Of a DNA stretch of 64,000 nt, positions 8,670 through 19,882 are shown piece by piece. The notes under the pieces were generated by a model. It was given only the letters and a program-made list of their open reading frames with translations. It did no database searches and was not told the origin of the DNA. Source of the stretch: Phascolomyces articulosus (taxonomy: Eukaryota; Mucoromycota; Mucoromycetes; Mucorales; Lichtheimiaceae); contig JAIXMP010000012.1 of the NCBI GenBank assembly GCA_025677815.1, positions 992,001-1,056,000 on the forward strand. Direction: 5' to 3'. Made by a program: the position numbers and the translations under genes. The stretch's first letter is position 1. Each line of letters opens with the position of its first letter.

Positions 8670-10201
8670 TTACTTGATAATCAATGTCCTAAAATGGCCT
8701 GGTTCATATTCGAGTGTCGTTTTCCACAGAAACATGCAAGGACCAAGAACTCCAAATCCTTGCACCGAATGACCACCTCCTTCCATGTTTCTTTGAAACA
8801 ATTCTTGTCGATAATATGAGCCGTGGGTGCAGTTGAAAACATTCTGCTCGTTGTTTAAAGCATAGTCATCGGCCTGAGGATTATTTGAAACATACGCCTC
8901 AACTTGTCTCACCATCATCCACGCTTGTGGAGAAACCAAAACGCATTCAACGAGTTTTGCAGCATGCTCATCGAAAAAACTCTCGATATCACTGTCTTGA
9001 TTATTGATTTGTCGAGAATACAGCACTCTATCCTTAACTTCATCTTGCAATTGATAATACACGGAATCTTTTTGAATGAAATAGTAAAGACCAGGTGGCA
9101 GTTTGTACAATGTGTTCATTGGATGGTCCTTAAATGAGCCAATTTTATAATTTTTGATTGTTAGTTGGTGATCATCACAAACCTTTTTATCCACACTCTG
9201 ACACCTATACTCGCAACTTATCCATATCGATATATCGTCTTTTCAAATCACCCTTAATACCTTGCATTTGCTTCAATAGTACCTCAGGCGTTGCGTACAA
9301 ATCAGCAATACTACGTTTCAGAACCTTTGCTGCTACTGATGAACCTTCCCCTTCATGGTATTCTAATAATGGTGTTGACTACATACATGAGAGTGACTGG
9401 AATATACATTAATGCAACTACATTCAGTCCATGGTAAAATAATATATAAATAAATAAATGGATAATAAAATACCTCATTTAAATACTGTTCTTCATCATA
9501 ATCATCTTCTTCGTATTCTTTTTCTTCCTCTCGTTCTTCTTTTTCATTCTCTTAATATTCTTTTTTGCTTGCTTGACCATCATAAACTTTCTACCAAAAC
9601 TTTGCCATCAGTAACTTGAAATGATTACTATTCCCCACTTTACTTACCACTCATCTAACCAAAAGTACCTTACATTCCAACGCAGCAATATTGATATATT
9701 GAGCAACACTATTTCCAAGCCGAGAATTAAGTAATACTATCCAACGACTTTTGTTGACTTCAGGAACACAGATTTGAATTTTCTTCTTGCTTGACACGCG
9801 ACTACCTAGCCGTTTCCAAAAAAAAACGCGGATCCAAAATAGACACGTGATTTCGGTTTTTTACCGGATAAATTATATACCAAAAAAATAAAGACAGTGT
9901 TCCCATTAATATTTTTAAATGAGTATTCCTCAGGAACTGGTTTATCAACATCGCTCTCACGATTTCGACAAATGATGCAAGTTCTGTATCCACGCATGTT
10001 ACCTGCAAACATCTCAATGGCACGGGGACAATTGCATTTTTTGCATAATCTGGTATTGGCGAGTGTAGCTTCAGTATTCATGGTTGATTTCATTCGATGA
10101 GGCTCTATTGTTGGTTCCGTCTCGTTACGATGATGACGAAAATAATAACAGCCCACGGTGAACGGGCATTTATAGAATACACACTCGATGTGTATATTCA
10201 T
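8670..10201 (-). pseudogene. Decayed unrecognised gene with a CxxC...CxxC motif pair
   Basis: Coding-like minus-strand blocks occur in order. The first is an ATG-initiated frame at 10201-9806 with CKKCNCPRAIEMFAG and TCIICRNRES, a possible zinc-binding CxxC pair. The second is KKIQICVPEVNKSRWIVLL with NSRLGNSVAQYINIAALECK (about 9780-9680). After an intron-like gap comes KVYDGQASKKEY, an in-frame TAA, then a Glu/Asp-rich stretch ending DDYDEEQYLNE (about 9570-9475). After a GT-AG intron comes STPLLEYHEGEGSSVAAKVL and DLYATPEVLLKQMQGIKGDL (about 9380-9215). Last is a 174-codon open stretch (9194-8670, GTG at its start, no ATG) with PPGLYYFIQKDSVYYQLQDE and VQGFGVLGPCMFLW. Stops and frame breaks between blocks mark it as broken. 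I do not recognise the family. Similar CxxC-F-CxxCR modules are familiar from Mucoromycota mobile genes, so a transposon-borne origin is likely but inferred. Confidence 0.5.
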
Positions 10202-10277
10202 CTCTATGATAAATTGCTGGAATCGGACGAGGATTCCATTTTGACACGTATTCGTTCGTACACGGATTGAAGGACGC

Positions 10278-12517
10278 GATGGCTATCATTACTATCAGGT
10301 GTTTACTCCTAGTCCAGCTCATAAATTTACTCGCTCTTTTTGTTGTCGGTGCTCTCAGGATTACGATGTTCAGCGACAAGTTTTTAATGTTGACCGTAGA
10401 AGACTTGATTCACGAATGGAGACCTATTTTTGTGGTGGTCATATACAGGTCTTGATTGATAAACGAAATCGATATGCACACATCAACGTTGAACATTCGA
10501 CTGGACATCTAGCCCTCCAAGTCACATGATATATCAAGTCAACGAAGAAACCCATACTCACATCTTACAAAACTGTATTACGATGGATAATTATGCTTTG
10601 TATTTGGATATAATGGATCGATTTCCTAATACGCTTGGTAGACTCACCAACCTCAAGTTTACTACTGGTGGAACCGATCTTTTGAGACCCAGTATAAGCT
10701 TGCAAATAACCAATACAAGTCTGCAAGATTGCTTATTGAACGAGCACTTCCACATGGCGTAGACAAGGTAAGTTAATTTCAATATATGTAGTAAGGTCTA
10801 GAAATAGATACATCAGTTAGTGAAGGGTAAAAATAAATAAATAAATAAAACAGATATATGAACGTGTTCATCAACATTATTCAGTTTTGGACTTTACAAC
10901 GTCTTTGATAAAATTCACTACGGGAAAGAAACTTGTTAAATCTGTCCATTCTGGTAATTTCAATAAAATATCTGTTTGGACCAGTTTTATTGAAATTACC
11001 AGAATGGACAAGATTTAACAAGGTTCTTTCCCGTTGTGATTTGTGATTGGCAGACGTTGAAGAGTATCATGTAGATTCTACATACAAAATAAGTCGTACT
11101 GGGCATGAGCTTTTTGGTATCGTCGCCCAAGTTAATGGAATTGGATTTCCAATTGCTTATTTCTTATTGAAAATGAATTCAAACAACAACAACAACACTG
11201 CTGGTAATAATAATAATAATAATAACAGTAATAACAGTAATAACAATAATCAAACAACTACTACCGCCACTACTACCACTACCATTACATCTAATTCCAC
11301 GGCTACCGCTATTAACGACCCAGAATCATCAATGACTCCTCCACCAACCACATCAGTTAGTCCACCAACAATAACTTTTCTTACTGAAGAGCAGGAGACA
11401 GCTTGTTGTGACCTAATAACATCGTTTTTTATTCGATTACGCGAAAAGGGTTTAAACCCACGTTTCATGTTCACAGATAAAGATGAAGATCAAATTACTG
11501 CGATTTCTTTTGCTTAGGGTGAAAATTGTGTGCATCTATGTCTCTGGCATATGTTGCGTGCTGTCAAAATGCAATTGTCAAAGCCTAAATTGCAGCACCC
11601 ACAATATCATGCTGATGAAGCAATGCGTCCGTTTAACTTTGTTGATAGACAATTTCAACCAGACAGGCAAGACTGAGGTGGAAGAAGATGTGAAAGTCTT
11701 GTTCACAGAGAGGCAATTATTGGAATAATGCGAAAGCATTATGATATGCATGTGAACATTCCATATTAAGGAGGTATATTTGGAATATTAAATGTGGATG
11801 AAAGGAATAACTAGAAATAACTGAGATGAAAATAGTAAATAACAGTTCTTGATGTATCCTTGTATGGTAGAACACATTACATCGACCGATATTTACTGCA
11901 ATTGTGGACGAGAGATCTATAACTTCTGTGCACGTCATAACCTTCACGATGCCTGGGCAAATCTGTATACTAGATGGTATTGTCATTCATGGTTTCGTAG
12001 ATGGGCCCGTAGCGCACGAGTTCCTATTCCTATTGGAAAAACAACCATGATGATTGAGTCGCAACGGAGGATTCTCAAAAGGGATTTTCTTATCAATAAT
12101 TCTCGTCCACGTTTGGATTTACTTGTGTGGATAATCATCCATAGGCAATCACGTCTTGTTATCCATAATTTTGCAGTAAAAATTATAAACCGCGCTCAAG
12201 TGTTAGATTGGGAACTGGAATTTACACAGGAATGGAACCCTGGATTGACACATAGAGATAACCGACCAGAAAATGTCGATGCTGAACAATTATATAGTCC
12301 ATCGTTGGATACTTGGGCGTGTGGCTGTACATCATTTGCCAGTAGCCGTTTTATGCTATACAAACATCTTATTTCTCGGTATCATGAACGCCATCCTTCT
12401 ATGCGTCGTACATGAGAAAAGAATTGGTTGGAGCAAGTGGGTCTGTATCACTGTGGTTTAAAGGCAGCTAAAAAAACTCGTACTGGTTACGCTTATAAAC
12501 TCGTACCGCAAGTATGA
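10278..12517 (+). pseudogene. Mutator-like (MULE) transposase pseudogene
   Basis: Plus-strand blocks follow MULE order: DGYHYYQVFTPSPAHKFTRS (10278 on), VFNVDRRRLDSRMETYFCGG; in a shifted frame YYWWNRSFETQYKLANNQYK and SARLLIERALPHGVDK; an intron; then IYERVHHYSVLDFTTSLIKF. A 113-bp hairpin interrupts. The catalytic core follows: VEEYHVDSTYKISRTGHELF (first catalytic Asp), an inserted ~55-codon Asn/Thr/Ser/Pro low-complexity tract (about 11175-11370), and NPRFMFTDKDEDQITA (second Asp). A premature TAG at 11515 precedes VHLCLWHMLRAVK. Downstream, after many stops, come WYCHSWFRRWARSARVPIPI, GKTTMMIESQRRILKRDFL, RPRLDLLVWIIIHR and a SWIM-like TWACGCTSFASSRFMLYKHL, then an end at 12517. In the SWIM block the second-half Cys of the usual CKH is Tyr. 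Frameshifts, stops, the hairpin and the lost zinc ligand show it is dead. Confidence 0.85.
10921..11033. repeat. Near-perfect 48-bp hairpin inside the MULE relic
   Basis: The left arm (10921-10968) and right arm (10985-11033) are reverse complements except for one mismatch and one extra base. The loop is 16 bases (10969-10984). It lies between the pre-core and catalytic-core blocks of the MULE pseudogene and has no place in the family's reading frame. Confidence 0.93.
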
Positions 12518-13854
12518 TCCAATAATAATGACCATAAATGGCCACCTTAGGAAATATTTATTAAGTTATGTATTATGTATTTTTGCACGATTTTCAATAT
12601 TTTCTGATTAATATTTTTGGATATGTTGGATAATACCATGAATAATAGAATATCCAATAGTATATATAATAATGATCCCTAGTAGCACTGTCTGAGGATA
12701 AAGATACCAAATCATAAAAATATAGACTATAGTTTGTAATATATATTATTCTTATGACGAACATTATATTAATTAGATACGTAAGATGAGGATTTTATGT
12801 TTTGGTAGAAGAGGTATCCTTTTTTAACCATCAAAGCTTTAAGCATGATAAATAAAACTACTGTTTATTATTAGTGAATTAGTAATATTTAGCATTTTAT
12901 TCTCATCACTATAAACATCATCATCAATTTTATAAATAGATAAAATATTTCTTCAATCAATATATAAGAATAATAATTACTTGAGATTGTGGTAATGCAT
13001 ATTACAAACGTTTAAGAGATAAAAAATATGAGTGCTGAATATATATCGCGTTTTATTTTATACTTAGATGCATAATAATGCTTCGTAATAAAAACCTGAA
13101 ATCTATTTCATAGCATTGTTTTAATGCATCATTGTGAGTATGAAAGACTTGCGATAAACGTCGTCAGAACATGCCAAGCACAACGGATGAGATAAAACGT
13201 TAAAAAAGTTACTAAAACACAGGCTTTGTCCTGGAACATTTGCCGTTTCAAAATATCTGTTTAGTTCATAAAAGTATTACGTATGCATTATCATTCGAAT
13301 GAAGTAGCATTCATAAAATAAAGTTAGCACAAGTGCCCTATAAGTGGAAACAGTAAAATCAACAACTTTTAGCTGACTCACACTAAGTAATATGCAGCTT
13401 CTGTTCATTTCTCTTCATTTTTTTTTATTTTTTTTGTGCGATTGCGTAACCGTTTGAGAAGCTGAAAACGGTGGTAATCCGTAAATCACAATTTGGCTTT
13501 GTCCTAGTTATTTACCATGCTATTCAGGTTATTTTCGTCGAATTGAAGAATAAAACATCGTACATGAAGCAGTAGAATTAGACTTCAGTACGAATAAGAA
13601 ATGGTCTTAATTTATTATTTTTTTTGGCAGGAAATTTATAGCGCCCACCCAAGTGAAAAATTCAGGCACCACCGCTCATTAAACAAGTACATACGTAGAA
13701 TTTAAATGATCTCATCCCATCACCCATATACATATATTTATATATTGAACAGGAAAGCTAGAAGATGCTAAACATCAAATAGCCCATGCACTTGCGGCGT
13801 AGCTAACAAGCTCCGGTTAATTCAAAGACCATTAAACCATGTAAATTTTAATAT

Positions 13855-13885
<31 letters not shown>

Positions 13886-15385
13886 TTTTTGGCAAAAAGC
13901 TAATAATCATATTACGATATAATAGCCCATTACTATATACCAGCATTTAATATTTATTCTTATTTTTGGTTTTCATTCATTGATGGACTTTATGGGCTAC
14001 TGTATAAAATCACAGAGACATCTGTTTCTATACAAGAAGATATAATTGAATGGACAAGAATGATAGATATATCACATCTTTATTACTCTAGGAAAACACT
14101 CTCATTCTTACTTGGTTATAATCAAGTAAATAAATACAGAACTATGAAAAAATGCCACTGGACTAGTCTATTGAAATATACACGTGTTAGGAGCAAATAA
14201 TTTCAATATACATCATAAAATTATATACCAAGAAGACAGACGATCCAATAATAAAACAAACGCGTCATCTCTCACTTGTTCCTATTGTCGGAGACTGCAT
14301 AAGTGGCGTTCCTATGATTAAGATTATTTTAGTGTTCAACGTTTTGTTTGTCAATGATAAAATATAGTTTTAATTTATCGACGAACGATGATTCTATCTA
14401 TTTTATTATTTCTGTAAAAAGCGATGATCATTTTTGCTGGTTATAAAAAGAAACGAAAATCATCCGTAAAAAAAAACTCCATTTTAAAGTTGGACTTTTG
14501 GGAGACAAAATTTATTTATAAAACTCTGGGAACACGTTCTACACAGGCAAGAATGGAAAAAGTATCTAATATGTAACTCACTTTTATTATTTGGAATGCT
14601 CACTGGTAGTTGAAGGGTATTAAGATGAAAGAACGAAATATAAAAAACTGAATTTATTAATTGTTACGATACGGCAAAACGGAGTGAGAGGGGAATACAA
14701 GAGACATGCCAATTTTGCTACATTGATTGCCCGATGTTTTTTTTGTAATAAATTGTGAGCCTCAAGACCAAAAGAAAGGGGGGCCATTCATTTATCAACA
14801 CATCATCATCATTATTAATTCTATGTTTATTCCAAGTTCAATAATTTGTTCTCGTGACGATGATGATACACAATCAAAGTATGTTTGATAGTTATTCATA
14901 AAAAGGAAATGACATAGACACTACGGACAACAAATAATAGCAAAATAGAGAGAAACCATCTTTTTGGTTCTTCCCAGGTCCGGGCGTATTTTTACTAATG
15001 GCGTTTTTGTGCATTTTACCAAGGATAAGTAAAATTTGTCATGCCCCCTCTCTTCTTCACCCCCGAATAGTGTTGAACCCAGGCTTTATAAAAAAAAAAC
15101 AAAAGCCGCATATATTATTATTAGTAGTAATACTATTATGATGATAATAATAAACTTAGAACAAAGAAAGGGAATCGGGTAAATAATAATAATAAACGAA
15201 GCATATTTATTATGGACAAGTTACCAAATAAAGCGCGCTCTTACGTTGTTAATTATGATTATGGTTATGATAATGATGGATGAGTGGATTATACTCCTCC
15301 CCCCTCTCAATTATAATATTTGAATAACTTGAAATCTTCTTTTTTTTTTTAAACACCTTTTTTTCTCCTTCTTTACACTATTATC
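12518..15385. other. Long AT-rich region with one faint relic
   Basis: No gene that I can support on either strand. A (TA)n run lies near 13853-13876. A short coding-like block at about 14243-14350 (plus) reads SSLTCSYCRRLHKWRSYD and then SVQRFVCQ. It loosely resembles the Cys-rich N-terminal block of the MULE at 10.3 kb and may be another transposon scrap. The last ~100 bases are pyrimidine-rich promoter-like sequence ahead of the WW-domain gene. Confidence 0.4.
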
Positions 15386-16889
15386 ATGTCTGCCCCGTTA
15401 CCTCCAGGTAAAAACGAACGACCACTTCTATACCACATACAAACACTCTCTTCGTTTAAATTGCTCGCCAAGAGTAATACTAATATATATACATTTATAC
15501 TATACTAGGCTGGGAAGCCCGACAAGCACCCGATGGTCGGTAGTAAGTATCACCGAATTTTGAAAAAGAGATATCATCAGCTCATCATTTTCTTTCATTT
15601 TTTTTTTATATGTGTGTCAAAAATAAAAAAGCTATTATATCAATCATCAAACACAAACCACAACTTGGGAAGATCCTCGAGCCAAATATGGTGGAGCACC
15701 ACCACCACCTCCCGGATATCCACAACAACAAGGCTATCCACCTCAGCAACAAGGATATCCTCCACAACAACAAGGTTACCCACCTCAACAACAAGGTTAT
15801 CCACCCCAACAACGAGGTTATCCACCACAACAAGGATATCCTCCTCAGCAAGGCTACCCACCTCAACAACAAGGTTATCCTCCTCAACAAGGGGGTTATC
15901 CACCACCTCCACCTCAAGGTAGTTATCCTGGTCAACAACAACAAAGAGCAGGAGGTTATCAAGGTTATCCACCTCAACAAGGTGGTTATCCACCCGCTCC
16001 TCCCCAAGGTTCTTACCCTGGACAACAACAGCCACCTAAAAAATCAGGTGGAATGTCCACTGGTATGAAGGTTGCAGGTGCAGCTGCCGCTGCTGGTTTG
16101 GCTGGTTATGGTATTTCTGAATTTGTAAATCATGAACAGGAACAAAGTGAACAAATTGATGAACTTCAACGTCAAAACGAACAACTTCAAAGACAACAAC
16201 AAGAACTTGAACAACAACAACAGCAACGTAAGTGTTTTATTTGGAATGGGAATTATGTTTGATGAAGGTGAAGGGTTTATATTTATTATTTCTCCATTCT
16301 GGGAAATTGTTCATTATATGTAGAACAAGATTATTACCAACAACCTCCACCTCCACCACCCGCTGATTATCCCGATCAGTCGTATCAATCTGATTACCCT
16401 CCTCCACCACCTGCCGATGGTGGCTATAACAACACTACTATTTATAACAATGAAGATGGAGATCAAACAATCGTCCAACAAAGTAAGGAAGACGTAGAAT
16501 TCATTGGGAGAGAATTGTGTGTGTGAGGGAAGTATTATAAGGGACATCAAAATAACTTGATCTGTTGGATGGGGGTGAAAATGTGTTTATTAGATGAAAA
16601 TGGTACCACAATTATTGAACGTGAAGAAGGTACGTTGCATATCAATTTATCATAATCAGAGTAATGAAAAGAAAATTCATTGCCTTTTGTTATTTTCATC
16701 AATAGGCTTTTTCGGTGACGATGTAACTGTAACTCAAATTGATAATGATGGCAATGTTACAACTGTAAGTGAAATTGTTAATAAAAGTGGGATGGAAGAT
16801 ATAGTGACACTAATGGTTGGATTACGTGGTTATACATGTGTTTATTATTATTATTATTATAGGAGGAACAAGATGAAGGATGGTTTTAG
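15386..16889 (+). CDS. WW-domain, GYPPQQ-repeat protein (paralogue A)
   Basis: Seven exons (15386-15407, 15509-15542, 15632-16227, 16324-16482, 16594-16629, 16706-16764, 16863-16889) close in frame to 310 aa. The first two exons and the start of the third encode a WW domain: [21 protein letters not shown], then TTTWEDPR, with both Trp residues. WW domains bind proline-rich peptides. Then follow about 125 residues of GYPPQQ-type repeats, a conserved Gly/Ala-rich hydrophobic segment ([20 protein letters not shown], starting about residue 160), a Gln/Glu coiled-coil-like stretch, a [18 protein letters not shown] tract, and an acidic C-terminus ending DEGWF. The gene is tandem with a shorter paralogue at 18.3 kb. 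Three intron positions and the C-terminal aromatic motif are shared. The Gly/Ala segment could insert in or lie on a membrane, as in plant glycine-rich GYPP proteins; that is inference. No enzyme motif is visible. Confidence 0.88.
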
Positions 16890-18346
16890 ATAATAATAAA
16901 CAAAAATGGGGATGGATACACACCAATGACAACATTACAATCATATCAACAACAACTAATACAAACTATTATCCAGTACAAAAAAGAAAAATATACGTTT
17001 CAAAATGATAAAGTTTGTCAAACATCTTTGAATTTGTTGGAAATATATAAAAAAATTGATTTTTGGGGAAGGAAAAAAAAAAGGATAATAGGTAGTGTCG
17101 CTGAGTATGGCAAAAGAAATTGAAGTATTATTACTCACATGTTTGAGAAGGACATAAGGTTGGTTTTTGGTGATTGCATTCTTCTTTACTGGTATATCCC
17201 CTTTCTCCGAGTTCAACAGTTGTTCATGAACCAATGACGATAGCGATGATGTATACCAATGCCTTTTTATTTTTTTTTTCATAACAAAACGGTAACTCCA
17301 AAGTTTGGTGTGAGAAAAATAAATTTAATCCTATATGGCCTCAAATCCAAACAGTATCATCATCTTTTGTGGCGGGAATTTTCATGGAAAAAAATAACGC
17401 GTTCCTCCAAAAAAAATAAATAAATAAATAGAATAAAGTTTACCTCCCAAATCCAAACACAGTGCTACGAAAAAAAAGTATAGGAGAAACAAAAGACTTT
17501 TTAGAAACATGCAAAAACCGGTGTAAAGCCACAATGGAACGGCGTAACAAAAAAAAGGGGGGGAAGTGAATGTATGTTATTTAATGCAAGAAATCCCTCA
17601 TTCTCTACTCCCCGTTATCAAAGATATATACCTGCAATTGAACAATTAGATGATTTTTTAGTCCATTAGATTTGTAATCTACGTAAAATAATGGGTAATT
17701 TATAATATAAAGCTCCTTTTTCAATCAATATAGAGCCTTTTTATTAGTTTATGTGCTACGTGATATCTGAACCGAGGATGAATAAATGATAATATGGAGA
17801 TTCACTTTTTGCTGTACTGTATCTATTATAGTAAGAAAACTCTATTTCTGTTAGCTCATCAACTGACCAAGAGGAAATCCGCATACGCGTATTACATGAC
17901 ACGTGTTAATGAACTTTGCTGGAGGAGGCGTCGTGTCTCTCCCCGACAAGTATTTTTGACCATTGAAATAAATTCACCATTTATGGAAAAATAATTGCCA
18001 AGAATTTTACATTTATTTTTTGACGCTGGGATACTTGGTGTTTATGACCGTTTCTATCTACTGAAACAAATAACAGCAACTGTTGCATATTCATGAATTG
18101 AATTGCTGAGGATGATATTATCCAATCAAAGATAGAATGATAAAAATAAATCAATTAAAAAATATTTAAGAAATAGAAAAAAAAAAAAAAACTCAAGCTC
18201 TATTGATTATTGTTTATATAAGATGGACTTATCTTTACCCGGCGCAATCCGTCATAGTCTGTGCATAAAAATATAAAACTCAAAAGTAGACAACAAGAGT
18301 TTTATTATCCTTTTCTTTTCATATTTCATAAAAAAACACAATAACC
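16890..18346. other. Intergenic region between the WW paralogues
   Basis: No supported gene. The part just upstream of 18347 has TATA-like sequence (tttatataagatgg, about 18212-18226) and a pyrimidine-rich stretch, consistent with the promoter of paralogue B. Confidence 0.5.
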
Positions 18347-19228
18347 ATGTCTGCACCATTACCACCAGGTAGGAAGATTTTTATAAAATATATTCTTTAA
18401 TTAACGGTGGATAGCTAAGCATGAATGATATGGTATATAGGCTGGGATGAACGACGAGCTCCTGATGGTCGACCGTAAGTAAACCAGTAGTAGTTGTCGA
18501 TGGATTAAAATCTTATTCATATTCCCTTTTTTTACTATTATTACAGATACTATATCAACCTTTCAAATAATCAAACGACCTGGCAAGATCCAAGAATGAA
18601 CCTTCCTCCACCCCCAGCTTATCCACCACCACCACAACAAGGGGGTTATAATTATGGACCTCCTCCTCCACAAGGACAATATCCATCTCAACAACAAGGT
18701 TATCCACCTCAAGACCGAGGTTATCAACAACAAGGATATCAACAACAAGGCTACGCACCTCCACCTCCTCAAGGATACCCATCACAACAACAGGGATACT
18801 CTCCACAACAAGGTTATCCTCCACAACAAGGTTACCCACCTCAACAAGGCTATCAACAAGGCTATCCACCCCAACAACAACAACCACCTAAGAAATCCGG
18901 CATGTCTACTGGTATGAAGATCGCTGGTGCCGCAGCTGTTGCAGGATTGGCAGGATATGGTATTGCCGAATTTGTAGACCATGAACAAGATCAAGATGAA
19001 CAAATTGAAGAACTTCAACGTGAGAATGAAGCACTTGAATATGGTGGCGCCCCACCACCCCAAGAGGTAAATAACATAAAAAAAATTGTGCGCTACGTAG
19101 TAGTGCAAGTAGGATGAACGGGCGGGTTCCAGCATTTTTATTTATATTTAGAATTTGGCGCATGGTTTCTCATTCTCACCACTATTTCTATTTTATAATC
19201 ACTCTAGGAGGATGATGGATGGTTTTAA
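18347..19228 (+). CDS. WW-domain, GYPPQQ-repeat protein (paralogue B)
   Basis: Four exons (18347-18368, 18441-18474, 18547-19066, 19208-19228) close in frame to 198 aa. The order matches paralogue A: a WW domain at residues ~5-36 ([19 protein letters not shown], then TTWQDPR); Pro/Gln/Gly/Tyr repeats ([11 protein letters not shown]) to about residue 135; the conserved [20 protein letters not shown] segment followed by AEFVDHEQ; a short Glu/Gln helix; and the terminal EEDDGWF. Compared with A it lacks the PADYPDQ tract and the NEDGD/TVTQID exons, so A has gained, or B has lost, three internal exons. Exons 1 and 2 are exactly the same length (22 and 34 nt) in both genes, showing tandem duplication. 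Its likely role is a proline-peptide-binding scaffold, which is inferred from the WW domain only. Confidence 0.9.
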
Positions 19229-19882
19229 TTAATTAAAAAAAAAGATAAGAAGGATGCGAATATCAGGGTTTTTTTCTTCATTCTTTGTGATAACCACCAA
19301 TACATTGATATATATAAAAAGCAAGGAAAATAAAACTGTATTATTATTATTATTATTAAACAAGAAGGGGAAATGTTATTATTGTGTGAGAGAGAATGTG
19401 TGTGAATGTGTGAAGTGCGTATGTAAAAAAATGTTTATATATATGATTTGTATATATAGTAAAAAAAGTGTACGACACCCTATTTATTATGCTAATATGT
19501 AGAGAATAGTATAATAAGTAGGGTGAGGATGTATTATTATTATGGGATTATTATTAATATTATAAAAGACTAGTAATAGTGGATAAGAGGTAAAAAAAAA
19601 AAGGGAAAGAAAAAAAAGGTTTTGCGGAAAAGAAAAAAGTGGGAGTGTGTGTGTGTGGGTATAAGGAGTATTACAAAAGAAAAAAAAATCGGGTTTTTTG
19701 ATGTTTTTGAAATATTTTGTAAGTACTGAATTTGATTTGAGTGATCCAGTATAAAAAGTATGTTGTGTATAAGTTTGGGATGGTGTTGGTTTTTTTTTTT
19801 TACCAAAAGATATGTGCTTTTATAAAGCGTAATCATGGATAAATGTTATTATAAAAGAAGGTATATAACACCAACATTTTTT
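19229..19882. other. Convergent intergenic region
   Basis: This separates the 3' ends of paralogue B (plus) and the 592-aa gene (minus). It is rich in A/T runs and short GTGTGTG tracts. Open frames here have no family resemblance. Confidence 0.5.

Noticed and set aside
15606..16035. Minus-strand open frames of 130-140 codons
   Set aside because: Shadows of the GYPPQQ repeat of WW paralogue A. Composition is purely repeat-driven.
19254..19836. Small open frames between the WW gene and the 592-aa gene
   Set aside because: Short, low-complexity and without motif. They lie in a convergent 3' flank.
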